A stretch of DNA of 64,000 nucleotides from an uncultured Flavihumibacter sp. (GTDB lineage: Bacteria > Bacteroidota > Bacteroidia > Chitinophagales > Chitinophagaceae), in assembly GCA_902168105.1 (NCBI GenBank), contig CABHOY010000019.1, positions 372,001 through 436,000 of the forward strand, read 5' to 3'. Position 1 is the stretch's first letter; each line of letters starts with the position of its first letter. Both the position numbers and the translations under genes were made by a program. Below, piece after piece: positions 10,401 through 18,323 of the stretch. The notes under the pieces are model-generated. The model searched no databases. It was not told where the DNA came from and saw only the letters and a list, made by a program, of their open reading frames with translations.

Positions 10401-12060
10401 TTCCGAAGAACAGGGATGCATTTTTCTCATTCGCAGATAATCCTATCTCGGTAATGGTTACCGGGAAGTTGCTGAACTTCGCTTCATCATTGTAACCGAA
10501 ATAAGTAGCGGTGAGATATGGTGCTTTTGTTTGCAGGTGCAGGTTCGTAAACTTGATACCCTGGAAGCTGACGATCTTCTTCTTTGTACTGTCAGTATCT
10601 CCGGCGGTACCGGAGGTCGTGATCCCTATCTTACCATTCAGATTGGCTTCCGGTTCGAAATGCCCGTCAGCCAGTTTCAGCTGCACCCATGAATTCGAGT
10701 CCAGGTCGGCTTTTGCACCCCATACATCAAAAGATAGCTTCTTCAGGGTGCCCATTTTCAGCAGGTATTCGTTATCGGCTGTAATGAGTGCAGAATAGAA
10801 AAAGGGAGTAGAAGAAACAGGCAACTGAATGGTGCCATCAAAACCTGCTCCTGTGAGGTGGTTTGCCTCCAGGTCTAAATTGAATTTATCTACCGAAAAT
10901 TTCCATCCTGAGGCAGAACCTGAGGGTAGTATATTCTGGCCGAAAATAGTGCCTGAAATACCGTTATTATCGATCACAAGGTTCTTTGCCCCGAAGGCCA
11001 CCCGTTCCTTAATATTTTTACCCTTGCTGAACTGCCGGGGTAGCAGTACTTCCAGGTCCTGTATATACACGCCTCTCCACAATTCCGGTCTGCCTGCCGG
11101 CATGTACCGTTCCGCATATCCTTTCGGGTATACGATGTCTGTACTATTCCTGATATCACTACCGTCATACACGGCCTTTCCCACATGGAAGCCGAAGTCT
11201 TTCAGTGAAGTGATCTCAAATGCAGGTAATGTTACGCTCACAAGAATGTCGTTCCAATCCCGTACGGTAGTCTGGAATGACGCCTGTACCACTTTAGAAC
11301 TATCTTTTACTCTTTCATCCTTGCTATCTAATGGTGTAAGCAGTGAACGGGGGAACATGATATCCGCAGAAATACTCAGCTCCTTAAAACCGGAACAGTC
11401 CATAGTCACATAAGTCTGGTCCAAACCCTGCCCTGTCTGCATATTCATACCACCCTTGAGGATAATGGCGGCACTGCCTCCATTGATATTGATAGGAATA
11501 TTTCCCAGCAGCACCAGTTTGGCGTCGCCAATGATACCGCCGGTATAAGAAAGTTTCAGTCCTTTGATACCGAAGAAGATCTTCTTCGGGTTCTGGGGAA
11601 TTTCCAGTTTGGCATATACGGTCAGCTCCGCATAACCGGGATGGAAGATCACACTGCTGATAGCTATTTTCACATTGGTATTGCCGATCTGCTGCGACAG
11701 CCCAATGGGCAATTCATTCAGATCGTCAGGTCCCAGTTCGCTGGTATAATGATTTGATTTATTCAGCTTTTCAAACTCCTCCTGCGCTTTCAGCTGATAG
11801 GCATTCACGCTGCTGTCTGCCATATACAGGCTATTAAGATACGCTGTTGTGAACAGTGACTCAGTAGCGGCGGGTAGTGCACTGCCTGCCAGCAACTGAT
11901 CCATCTGAGGAAAACTGCGCTGCTCTGTCATCATAATATTGTTCACCGGAAGTTCTTTACCGGGACCATGCAGCCCGGAAGAATCAAGATCTCCGGCCCA
12001 TGCCTTCGTGCAGCACCAAAGCAGCATAAACAGTAAAGAGAACGGGTAATACTTATTCAT
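7402..12060 (-). CDS. Very large exported beta-rich protein of unknown function, 1552 aa
   Basis: The signal peptide (MNKYYPFSLLFMLLWCCTKA) is followed by about 1500 residues dominated by alternating hydrophobic/polar beta-strand patterns rich in Gly, Asp and Asn. An early segment reads ELPIGLSQQIGNTNVKIAIS and a later one FHPGYAELTVYAKLEIPQNP. Around residues 1130-1230 there is an Ig-like stretch (SDVTPADKSDGVDVFTAPQA ... FEVEDDYGKHSYRSRLSAFT). Short hydrophobic stretches rich in Gly (LGLGIMVIPPIAINGFGGGA) are not clear transmembrane helices. I recognise no named domain, nuclease, protease or toxin motif and no obvious T9SS tail. The gene starts after the same 13-base sequence CCCTACCTATGAA found at the lipoprotein start upstream, and its stop overlaps the FN3 start. 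I believe similar proteins occur in other Bacteroidota in a comparable setting, but I cannot verify this here. Confidence 0.85.
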   Translation of the reverse strand: MNKYYPFSLLFMLLWCCTKAWAGDLDSSGLHGPGKELPVNNIMMTEQRSFPQMDQLLAGSALPAATESLFTTAYLNSLYMADSSVNAYQLKAQEEFEKLNKSNHYTSELGPDDLNELPIGLSQQIGNTNVKIAISSVIFHPGYAELTVYAKLEIPQNPKKIFFGIKGLKLSYTGGIIGDAKLVLLGNIPININGGSAAIILKGGMNMQTGQGLDQTYVTMDCSGFKELSISADIMFPRSLLTPLDSKDERVKDSSKVVQASFQTTVRDWNDILVSVTLPAFEITSLKDFGFHVGKAVYDGSDIRNSTDIVYPKGYAERYMPAGRPELWRGVYIQDLEVLLPRQFSKGKNIKERVAFGAKNLVIDNNGISGTIFGQNILPSGSASGWKFSVDKFNLDLEANHLTGAGFDGTIQLPVSSTPFFYSALITADNEYLLKMGTLKKLSFDVWGAKADLDSNSWVQLKLADGHFEPEANLNGKIGITTSGTAGDTDSTKKKIVSFQGIKFTNLHLQTKAPYLTATYFGYNDEAKFSNFPVTITEIGLSANEKNASLFFGIKVNLMSGKFGGETRVSVVGAFEEKGDYQSWKFEKLQLDMISIHAELGSAMTIDGTLVILRDDPVYGDAIGGTLKMKVLNGKVKIDAKALFGSKDFRYWYVEAKADLGLGIMVIPPIAINGFGGGAYYHMKKDGVNMQASLTGVNYVPDENTGLGLKATVLFSVGAKVANGEVTFEVAFNNSGGINFIGFYGYATILKIIPGVSNVTERLGKKFQQLADKEAKAIKSLGGVGEKLAALKVSNPSAAGQAMAGDDYRAGETGLSAYVGIQYDFTSSTFHANFDVYVNIAGGMLTGVSSGNRAGWAVIHIAPGEWYFYMGTPENRLGLKFSLGSIKIQSGGYLMAGDNIPGSPPPPQEVADILGIEMSELDYMRDLNATGGGKGFAFGASLSVETGDITFLILYANFKCGVGFDIMLKDYGEAHCVGSTEPIGMDGWYANGQSYVYLQGEVGVKVNLRFIKGRFPIISGAAAVLMQAKLPNPTWMRGYMAVKFSVLGGLVKGNMRLKVTIGEECQIVNGSGSPIDVQMISDVTPADKSDGVDVFTAPQAAFNMSVGKVFEVEDDYGKHSYRSRLSAFTITDNDVAIPGVLKWNDNGDIVSFYSKEILPSSKPLKAYVKITFEEVKNGTWQTYYADGKECIEEKTVMFTTGTAPDYIPVSNLAYTYPVMNQKNFYRDEYPQGFITLRRGQSYLFDPRWKYEVRIAGAGGNTLKADMSYDSINQVIRYNQAALALGAAYRFDIIAIPPNASATDTVAVYKLPEKEESEDGSYEVANNKAQVVTRGDVTKSLLNYNFHSSIHKTFAEKMGKLKLKDGLYERVTSDVIRLLADVGDYEGFEVAEMTGNDGTGFSPLITATATMEDAYFGADINPLLYQHYQENGDITIANRDVNVLGVVPDKALLIMPSYLAEAASGGVTSWYKTRIPYLYDLPFIYKADFIDMQTRAVQRYINTGDAGSANVLLNSSFPFMRYGNYKVKYQYVLPDGTKTSNAMFDYYNSLKIR

Positions 12061-12081
12061 AGGTAGGGATAATACGTAACG

Positions 12082-13803
12082 TTAAAAATTATAATTATAG
12101 CCCAGTGTCACTGTCTGATCATTCACTGTTCCTTTCACCGGTATCCAGCGAAGCTGTTGCATGGCGCTCAGGTTCAGATTATGTTTCTTCTGTACCCTGT
12201 ATCCGGCATTGGCGCGAAGGTTCAGTACCTTTCCCTGCTCAACGCCACTGGCCGCACTTGCATTGTAAGACACACTACCTCCTGCCGTCATCTTCTTTTT
12301 GAACAGACGGCTATTGAAAGCGGCTGTAGGCCCCCAGGTAAGGTTATCGTCCCTGCCGATCGTATTGTAACTCAGGTTGAATGCGGCAGTCACATTGACC
12401 TGTGCAGGAATGAACATCAGCGAATACGCCACATTGCTGTTATAGAAACGGGAGCCATCACCTTTGTGCAGTACTCCTTCACGCAGGTCGGCCGCATCCT
12501 GTAAACTCAAATTCACATTCAGGTTATGACTTTTACGTTTATCCGTTTTCAGGATATAGTTCACGTTCAGTGCTGTATTCTGGGATATTTGGGTAAAGTT
12601 CAGTGTGTCCAGATTTTGTATAGGCGTGGTTTGATTGATGGCATCAAATTGCGAACGCATATTCATGTACGTCTGGAAGTTTGAATACGTAAGGCTCATA
12701 TTCAGTCTGTCGCCCGGATTGTAATTCATGTTGACGGAGCTCACCATACGGGATGTTCTTCCTGATTTGGTATTGGCCAGGTCGTCTCGCTGATAGCCCA
12801 CATTGACACTAACATTCGCTTTGCTCTTCAGGAAAGGTTGCGAGAAATTCACTGTAATATTCTCCAGGTCATTATTGAAATAATAGGCGCCCAGGGTCTG
12901 ATATCCCGGGTCTATCCGCTCATAACCCAGTCCTATTGTACTTTTGATGAAGGTATAATTCAGACCCGCTTTGATGGCTTTATAAAACAGTGTTGACTTC
13001 TGATCATACATGAACACACTGCTTAACAGATTACCTCCCTGCTCTTTTACGATATTGAAGTCCCTTTTATTCATCTGCACGGCGCTATTCGCATATTCCA
13101 TCGTCAGTTCCAGCCCTTTCGCGGGACGCACCATACCATTAATGCTAAAGGTCACATTCTTTTTAGGGAAGATGTAGAGGCTATCCGGCATTGTCGGATT
13201 AGAGGAAGGATCATCCTTTGCGGCGAAAATAGAAAATCCCAGTCCATACTTTTCCTGATTCAGCATCAGCTTTGTACCATAGCCTATACGTTCGTAGGTT
13301 GGCAATACATTCTTATTGGTACTGTCATACGCTACTGCCCGCGATAGCCGCCCATACATTGCACTCACACTCCACTCATTGGTAGGCGCCACATCCACAC
13401 CCACACCCCTGAACTGCATACCATTGAGCGTATAAGGTGAAAAGGTCATGGCCACATCTCCTATATGCCCGGTAATACCTTTATACGTAGGATGTAAACT
13501 TAGCCGGTTAGGGGTAGTAGGATAAGTATAGTTGATACCCGCATTGGTAAGGTTAAATGAGAATGGCAGATTTACCTGATTAAAAATACTCAGGTTCATA
13601 TTTCCATTCAGGTACCAGGTAAAGGGTTGACGGCCCGACGTTTCACTCCCATTATGGAAAATGGTGCTGGCATTCAACCCACCCCTCACTTTCAAAGGAG
13701 CGTCCTTATTGAACATTCCTTTCAGATTGGCAAGATCCACCTGTTGCGCGTGCGAAAGCAACGGCAACAGCAGGATGCCCAAACAATACAATAAATATTT
13801 CAT
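12082..13803 (-). CDS. Outer-membrane beta-barrel protein, 573 aa
   Basis: The signal peptide (MKYLLYCLGILLLPLLSHAQ) is followed by a short region and then many amphipathic strands of 9-12 residues with Asn/Tyr-rich turns (FSFNLTNAGINYTYP, LNMSLTYSNFQTYMNM, SFQFDAI-type turns). The protein ends in VTLGYNYNF; a terminal aromatic residue is the usual BAM recognition signal of outer-membrane barrels. No plug or TonB-box domain is visible, so it is not a classical TonB receptor. Placed between the PKD lipoprotein (42 nt upstream) and the giant protein (21 nt downstream), it may be the membrane anchor or conduit of the complex; this is inference from context. Confidence 0.8.
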   Translation of the reverse strand: MKYLLYCLGILLLPLLSHAQQVDLANLKGMFNKDAPLKVRGGLNASTIFHNGSETSGRQPFTWYLNGNMNLSIFNQVNLPFSFNLTNAGINYTYPTTPNRLSLHPTYKGITGHIGDVAMTFSPYTLNGMQFRGVGVDVAPTNEWSVSAMYGRLSRAVAYDSTNKNVLPTYERIGYGTKLMLNQEKYGLGFSIFAAKDDPSSNPTMPDSLYIFPKKNVTFSINGMVRPAKGLELTMEYANSAVQMNKRDFNIVKEQGGNLLSSVFMYDQKSTLFYKAIKAGLNYTFIKSTIGLGYERIDPGYQTLGAYYFNNDLENITVNFSQPFLKSKANVSVNVGYQRDDLANTKSGRTSRMVSSVNMNYNPGDRLNMSLTYSNFQTYMNMRSQFDAINQTTPIQNLDTLNFTQISQNTALNVNYILKTDKRKSHNLNVNLSLQDAADLREGVLHKGDGSRFYNSNVAYSLMFIPAQVNVTAAFNLSYNTIGRDDNLTWGPTAAFNSRLFKKKMTAGGSVSYNASAASGVEQGKVLNLRANAGYRVQKKHNLNLSAMQQLRWIPVKGTVNDQTVTLGYNYNF

Positions 13804-13845
13804 ACACGTAAGGGATCTTCTTTTTTTACGACTTTCAGGTTGCTG

Positions 13846-15180
13846 CTACTTCTGTACTTTAATGTCTATGATTATATATGAGGATGTACCATTGGGTACA
13901 AACGTTTTTACTTTAATGGCTCCCATTCTGCCGTCGGCAGTACGGAATAAAACAATACGCGGGCTAACTGCATTTGTAAAAGGTACTCCACCTTCTGCAC
14001 TATTACTGATAGTCATGTTCTTCAGCAGCACATCGTCTGTCATTGCATCGAAGCCGGCGGCGGTGAGTGTCAGACTACATCCGCAAGCTTCCAGGCTATT
14101 GATGTAACGTGTATACTTAGCACCCGGTATACTTCCAAATGCATAAGCAGTTGATGAATCGGGCGAAATAAACATGTTATAGCTAAATCCCTGGTTCAGT
14201 CCGAAAAACACAATATCAATATCCTTACCTGCAACAGACAGATCATCCCCGCTCCTGAACACCTTACGGAGACTGGTGGAATAATAAGCACCGATCGTGG
14301 ATTGCGCAGCATTGATACCGAGCTTAACATCCCTGATAATACGCAGGCCGTTATTGGCTTTTACATCTATCGTCTTTGTGACGGCCTTTGATCCTTTTCC
14401 ATTCTCTGCTGTTAATGTTACCTGGTAACTACCGGGGTCTTTGAAATAGATATTTGTATTAGCGGCCGTATCATCGGCTATTATTCCTCCTGTTGTTGTC
14501 CACTTTCTCGTTAAAACATTTTGGGCTTTGCTCTCTAGTATTGCTGTCAGCGGGGCTTCTCCATCTTCATCGTCAAACGATGGCTCCATTGTAAAATCAT
14601 TGGTCAATGCAGGCTTTACTGTTATGATCTTCTCTGCTGTAAAATCCTGTCCACCGTTAGTGACCGTAAGTGTGATCTTATGTGTACCCGGTGTTGTAAA
14701 TGTGACATCAGGCGGCGACTGCGCAGTAGCGCTGGCAGGCTCTCCGTTTTCAAATGTCCACTTATAGGCAGACGCTCCGGTTGTATTATTAGTCAGCCGG
14801 ACCGTTACAGGTGAGAAATCATTGATCAGTATCTTAGCATCAAAGGCGGTACTTACGGTGCTGTCGATATGAATGGTATGCGTCTTTATCTGTCTTTCGT
14901 CTTCATTCCATGCTTCAAGCGTGATCTTATAGTCTCCTGCCTGTCTGAATACCACTGTTCCGGGGTTTTCATAGTCAGAAGAGACAGGTTCCCCTCCTTC
15001 AAATGTCCATTTGAAATTGGTAGCACCAATAGTGCGGTTTGTAAAACTGATATTTGCCGGTGCGGTGTATATGCTATCTTTTGCAGTGTAAATAAAATCA
15101 GTAGTAACGGTTATTCCTACTTCTTTAAAACAGGATGTCAACAATAGGCATAACCCCAATCCATAGGTTATTTTGTTCAT
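13846..15180 (-). CDS. PKD-domain lipoprotein, 444 aa
   Basis: I place the start at the ATG at 15180 because it gives a clean lipoprotein signal, MNKITYGLGLCLLLTSC, with the lipidated Cys at residue 17; an ATG 30 nt upstream would bury it. Two clear PKD-like modules follow (INDFSPVTVRLTNNTTGASA.KWTFENGEP and the preceding NISFTNRTIGATNFKWTFEG), then a third, weaker one (ESKAQNVLTRKWTTTGG ... DPGSYQVTLTAENG). The last 150 residues are an undefined C-terminal domain. It should sit on the outer membrane. It is the first gene of the minus-strand surface operon and has a TAnnTTTG-type -7 element about 40 nt upstream. Confidence 0.85.
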   Translation of the reverse strand: MNKITYGLGLCLLLTSCFKEVGITVTTDFIYTAKDSIYTAPANISFTNRTIGATNFKWTFEGGEPVSSDYENPGTVVFRQAGDYKITLEAWNEDERQIKTHTIHIDSTVSTAFDAKILINDFSPVTVRLTNNTTGASAYKWTFENGEPASATAQSPPDVTFTTPGTHKITLTVTNGGQDFTAEKIITVKPALTNDFTMEPSFDDEDGEAPLTAILESKAQNVLTRKWTTTGGIIADDTAANTNIYFKDPGSYQVTLTAENGKGSKAVTKTIDVKANNGLRIIRDVKLGINAAQSTIGAYYSTSLRKVFRSGDDLSVAGKDIDIVFFGLNQGFSYNMFISPDSSTAYAFGSIPGAKYTRYINSLEACGCSLTLTAAGFDAMTDDVLLKNMTISNSAEGGVPFTNAVSPRIVLFRTADGRMGAIKVKTFVPNGTSSYIIIDIKVQK

Positions 15181-15220
15181 AGGTAGGGTCTGGTTGTCCT
15201 TAACAAACACAAATCAAGCG

Positions 15221-15228
15221 CAAATGTA
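15221..15228 (-). promoter_or_regulatory. Possible -7 element of the surface operon
   Basis: On the minus strand this reads TACATTTG, matching the Bacteroidota -7 consensus TAnnTTTG, about 40 nt before the ATG of the PKD lipoprotein. The nearest upstream TTTG is only about 12 nt away, shorter than the usual 17-23 nt spacing, so the -33 box is not convincing. Confidence 0.4.
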
Positions 15229-15703
15229 TTACAATAATATCAAAATATGTGTATTTTTTATATATTAATGATTTACAGGATTTCATGTACGCCTGACCAG
15301 AGAATATGAAGCTGTTACTTCATATAGAAGAAAAAAATGAGGGAAAAGTTGCGTGGTTCCGGGTACCGTCAATTAATGGCAAATGGATGAAAGGCCTTTT
15401 TTCGTGCTTATGAAAAGCTGAGACTTGGGTACTGTCTTGTTCCAAATTAGATGCCAGAATGTGGGGCATTTTACACACACGTCTTCGTATAGTATTGCCA
15501 GAGCACGGTCTGCAGATATTGCTATTACTGTTTTTCTATGTATATCATATGGCAGCGAATGGAGAGCGCTATCCTTTGAAATAGCTCACCAACAAGGCTT
15601 TAAACCATTTCAGTTCTATTATGGTTGCGGATTTTTACCTGGCCCGGCGGGAAGATATGTTGAGCAAACTCTTATCCCTGGCATTTAATGGTACGAAAGT
15701 GGT
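15229..15703. other. Intergenic region without a confident gene
   Basis: About 475 nt between the divergent surface operon and the DUF4126-like gene. A 35-codon ATG frame at 15306-15413 on the plus strand (begins MKLLLHIEEKNEGKVAWF) and an 87-codon frame at 15425-15688 are open. Neither has a signal peptide, a recognisable domain or a good upstream context. I treat them as unsupported, although the first has protein-like composition. Confidence 0.4.
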
Positions 15704-16207
15704 ATGATACTTTGCATGAGAAACGGAACAAGCGCGACTACCAATATAGCCAGGACAAGGAAGGAAACGGTAACGCGGGATATCAGACGGAATAGTTCGA
15801 AGGATATTGCCGTTATTGCCGGAGTAAGCGCTATTGCGGGCTCACGGGCTACGCTTGCTCCTGCTCTGCTCTTCCCGGAAAATAAAGTATTAACATTAAT
15901 GGCTGCCGGAGAAGCCTATGTAGACAAACTACCCGGCATAGGCGACAGGATTGAGACCGCCGGATTAATCGGCAGAAGTATTTCTGGTGCTGTGACAGGA
16001 GCGATCGTCAGTAAAAGAAGACATCGCAATATGTGGTTGGGAGCACTGGTAGGCGCTGCGGCAGCTTATGCCAGCGCATATGTGACCTACTATGTCAGGA
16101 AGAAATTTGGGAAAGTCACGGGAACGCATGATGCGATTGCCGGGCTTGTGGAAGATGTGGCAATGATCTGCCTGGGTAGTGTATTACTAGATGACGACCG
16201 GATATAG
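15704..16207 (+). CDS. DUF4126-like small membrane protein, 167 aa
   Basis: The core carries Gly/Ala-rich hydrophobic segments: VIAGVSAIAGSRATLAPALL around residues 37-57, a GRSISGAVTGAIV segment, and MWLGALVGAAAAYASAYVTY followed by basic residues. This fits the DUF4126 pattern of small integral membrane proteins of unknown function, whose signature is a G-x-R-x-x-x-A-P stretch near the N-terminus (here GSRATLAPA). A Met four codons downstream (15716) is an equally good start. It stands alone and is followed by a strong hairpin terminator. The family link is from reading, not from a search. Confidence 0.65.
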   Translation: MILCMRNGTSATTNIARTRKETVTRDIRRNSSKDIAVIAGVSAIAGSRATLAPALLFPENKVLTLMAAGEAYVDKLPGIGDRIETAGLIGRSISGAVTGAIVSKRRHRNMWLGALVGAAAAYASAYVTYYVRKKFGKVTGTHDAIAGLVEDVAMICLGSVLLDDDRI

Positions 16208-16222
16208 ACTATGTATAAACCT

Positions 16223-16260
16223 AAGGCCGTCCGCCAGTGGCGAACGGCCTTCTTGTTTTT
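16223..16260. terminator. Bidirectional hairpin terminator
   Basis: A 13-bp stem (AAGGCCGTCCGCC / GGCGAACGGCCTT, one mismatch) with a 3-nt loop is followed by a T-rich tract. It lies between the convergent DUF4126-like gene and kup; the T tract touches the kup stop codon. Confidence 0.85.
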
Positions 16261-18208
16261 ATAACTCCCTTGTTAACGGTAGATGTGATACCGGTACAAT
16301 GACCACCGGATACTTTTCAACACTTACATTGCTCAGGTCCAGCCCAAAGTTCACCGACTCTTTCACACTCATATACTTCAGCGTGAAATAACTCTTCATC
16401 AGCAGGTTCTTCCAGAAAGGCATTGCATTTTCGAATGACAGGAAAGAATCCGTCAGCAGGAACTTATAGTCCCCTATTTTATTATCCTGGTAAGTTTGTT
16501 CGCATCTTTCAGAAACATCTACCTCATTAGTGGCGACGAGATCATTTACGACCTGCCTGAAATAATAATCGATACGTGGATTTATCCTGAAACCAAGATT
16601 GAACTCGATGAAGTAAACGTCATTCTTTACGATCGTATCCACATGATAGCGCATCGCATAAGGCTCATCCAATACGTTCACATGTACAAACCAATAGATA
16701 TCCGCCCGTTTCGGAGAACGGGAAAGAATTGAGTCGATAGCTGTTTTCTCTATCTTACGCGGCGTACCCGAGCTAGTGAGATATACCAGGTTAGTGGCAT
16801 GTTTCGGAATATTCGTATCTGTACTCAGGCGTTTTATCAGTTCGATATATCCATCTACCGGCAACATCTTTTTCAGTGAGTTGGTAATGTACCGCCCTTT
16901 TTTCCATACATACATGACCATAAAAAGCAGCATACCGATCACCAGTGTGATCCATCCACCTTCTTTTATCTTTTGCAGATTGGCGATCAGGAAGGATGTT
17001 TCTATGGCAAGGAAAAAGCCGGTTAGCAGTACGATCCATACAAATGGAACACGTTTGGCGTGCAGGTAAAAGTTGATCAGCACTGTGCTCATTAACATGG
17101 TCAATGTTACACTGAGGCCAAAAGCTGCTTCCATGCGGGTAGATTCCCTGAAGTGAAGCACCATGCCAATACATCCCAGCATCAGGAACCAATTGATAAA
17201 TGGTATGTAAAGCTGTCCTTTGATATTACCCGGAAATAATACCCTGTGTCTTGGCCAGAGGTCCAGGCGGATCGCTTCGTTAATAAGTGTAAAACATCCG
17301 CTGATCAGCGCCTGACTGGCAATAATGGTAGCCATCGTTGCAATGATCAGCGCCGGCAGATAGATTGCATCAGGCACGATATGATAGAACGGACTGATAG
17401 TACCAACTTCTTCTCCTACGTGGGATAACAACCATGCTGTTTGTCCGGCGTAACTCAGGATCAGCATGATCTTAATATAGATCCAGCTTACACGGATGTT
17501 ATTCCTTCCGCAATGTCCCATGTCACTATAAAGTGCTTCAGCACCGGTCGTACACAGGAAGATACTTCCCAGAAGCCAGAAGCCATTAGGCACCTCCTTT
17601 AACATCACATAAGCGTAATAAGGGTTCAGCGCTTTAAATACAGCCAGGTTGTGACTAACCGCCATAAGTCCCAGCACACCTATAAATGTGAACCATATGG
17701 CCATTACCGGCCCGAAGATCTTCCCTATCTTATCTGTTCCGAATTGCTGGAACAGGAATAGTCCGATCAGGATACAGATGACAATAGGCACTGTATCTAT
17801 ATGCGGGTTGATCTTTTCCAATCCTTCGATCGCAGAGGCTACAGAGATGGGCGGTGTGATAATGCCGTCCGCCATCAGGAATGCGCCGCCTGCCATAGCA
17901 GGGAATACCAGCCATTTCCCCCAGAACCGGCGGATGAGTGCATATAAAGAGAAGATACCACCTTCACCTTTATTATCTGCCTGTAATGTAATAATGACGT
18001 ATTTAAGCGTCGTCTGAAAAAACAGCGTCCAGAAAATTGCAGACAGCGCGCCTAAGGCGACATCTTCTGTAATAACGCGATCGTGAAAAACTGCATTGAG
18101 TGTGTAAAGTGGGGATGTTCCAATATCGCCGAAAACGATTCCCGTAGCAATGAGAATACCGGCAGCCGTTATTTGCTTATGAAATACGGCAGGTGACGAA
18201 GCATGCAT
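16259..18208 (-). CDS. kup: Kup-type potassium uptake protein, 649 aa
   Basis: Potassium/proton symporter of the KUP/HAK/KT family in the inner membrane. The hallmark GDIGTSPLYT is at residues 27-36. It is followed by about twelve hydrophobic helices (for example WLVFPAMAGGAFLMADGIIT and IVLLTGFFLAIETSFLIANL) and a cytoplasmic C-terminal part of about 180 residues. Other family motifs are ADNKGEGGIFSLYALI (after the second helix) and TGAEALYSDMGHCG. Length is typical of the family. It is monocistronic between two terminators. Confidence 0.95.
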   Translation of the reverse strand: MHASSPAVFHKQITAAGILIATGIVFGDIGTSPLYTLNAVFHDRVITEDVALGALSAIFWTLFFQTTLKYVIITLQADNKGEGGIFSLYALIRRFWGKWLVFPAMAGGAFLMADGIITPPISVASAIEGLEKINPHIDTVPIVICILIGLFLFQQFGTDKIGKIFGPVMAIWFTFIGVLGLMAVSHNLAVFKALNPYYAYVMLKEVPNGFWLLGSIFLCTTGAEALYSDMGHCGRNNIRVSWIYIKIMLILSYAGQTAWLLSHVGEEVGTISPFYHIVPDAIYLPALIIATMATIIASQALISGCFTLINEAIRLDLWPRHRVLFPGNIKGQLYIPFINWFLMLGCIGMVLHFRESTRMEAAFGLSVTLTMLMSTVLINFYLHAKRVPFVWIVLLTGFFLAIETSFLIANLQKIKEGGWITLVIGMLLFMVMYVWKKGRYITNSLKKMLPVDGYIELIKRLSTDTNIPKHATNLVYLTSSGTPRKIEKTAIDSILSRSPKRADIYWFVHVNVLDEPYAMRYHVDTIVKNDVYFIEFNLGFRINPRIDYYFRQVVNDLVATNEVDVSERCEQTYQDNKIGDYKFLLTDSFLSFENAMPFWKNLLMKSYFTLKYMSVKESVNFGLDLSNVSVEKYPVVIVPVSHLPLTREL

Positions 18209-18272
18209 GTGTTCTTAAATTAGCGGCACCAAATTACAATTATTTCCAATCTAAGATGAAATGTGCACAAAT

Positions 18273-18308
18273 AAAAGGGGAGGCCATCTGTGATAGCCTC
18301 CCCTTTTT
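18273..18308 (-). terminator. Hairpin terminator of the fucosidase gene
   Basis: An 11-12-bp stem, AAAGGGGAGGC / GCCTCCCCTTT, with an 11-nt loop and T-rich 3' side on the minus strand. It starts 16 nt after the stop at 18324. Confidence 0.8.
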
Positions 18309-18323
18309 TACTAACAATAGTAT

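Noticed and set aside
10829..11413. 194-codon plus-strand frame opposite the 1552-aa gene
   Set aside because: Shadow frame; Ser/Pro-rich reversed codon pattern and no start context. The minus-strand frame has the signal peptide and operon fit.
15306..15413. 35-codon plus-strand frame beginning MKLLLHIEEK
   Set aside because: Composition is acceptable, but it is too short and without supporting context to call as a gene.
15425..15688. 87-codon plus-strand frame in the intergenic region
   Set aside because: No recognisable motif, odd composition, no promoter or terminator linked to it.
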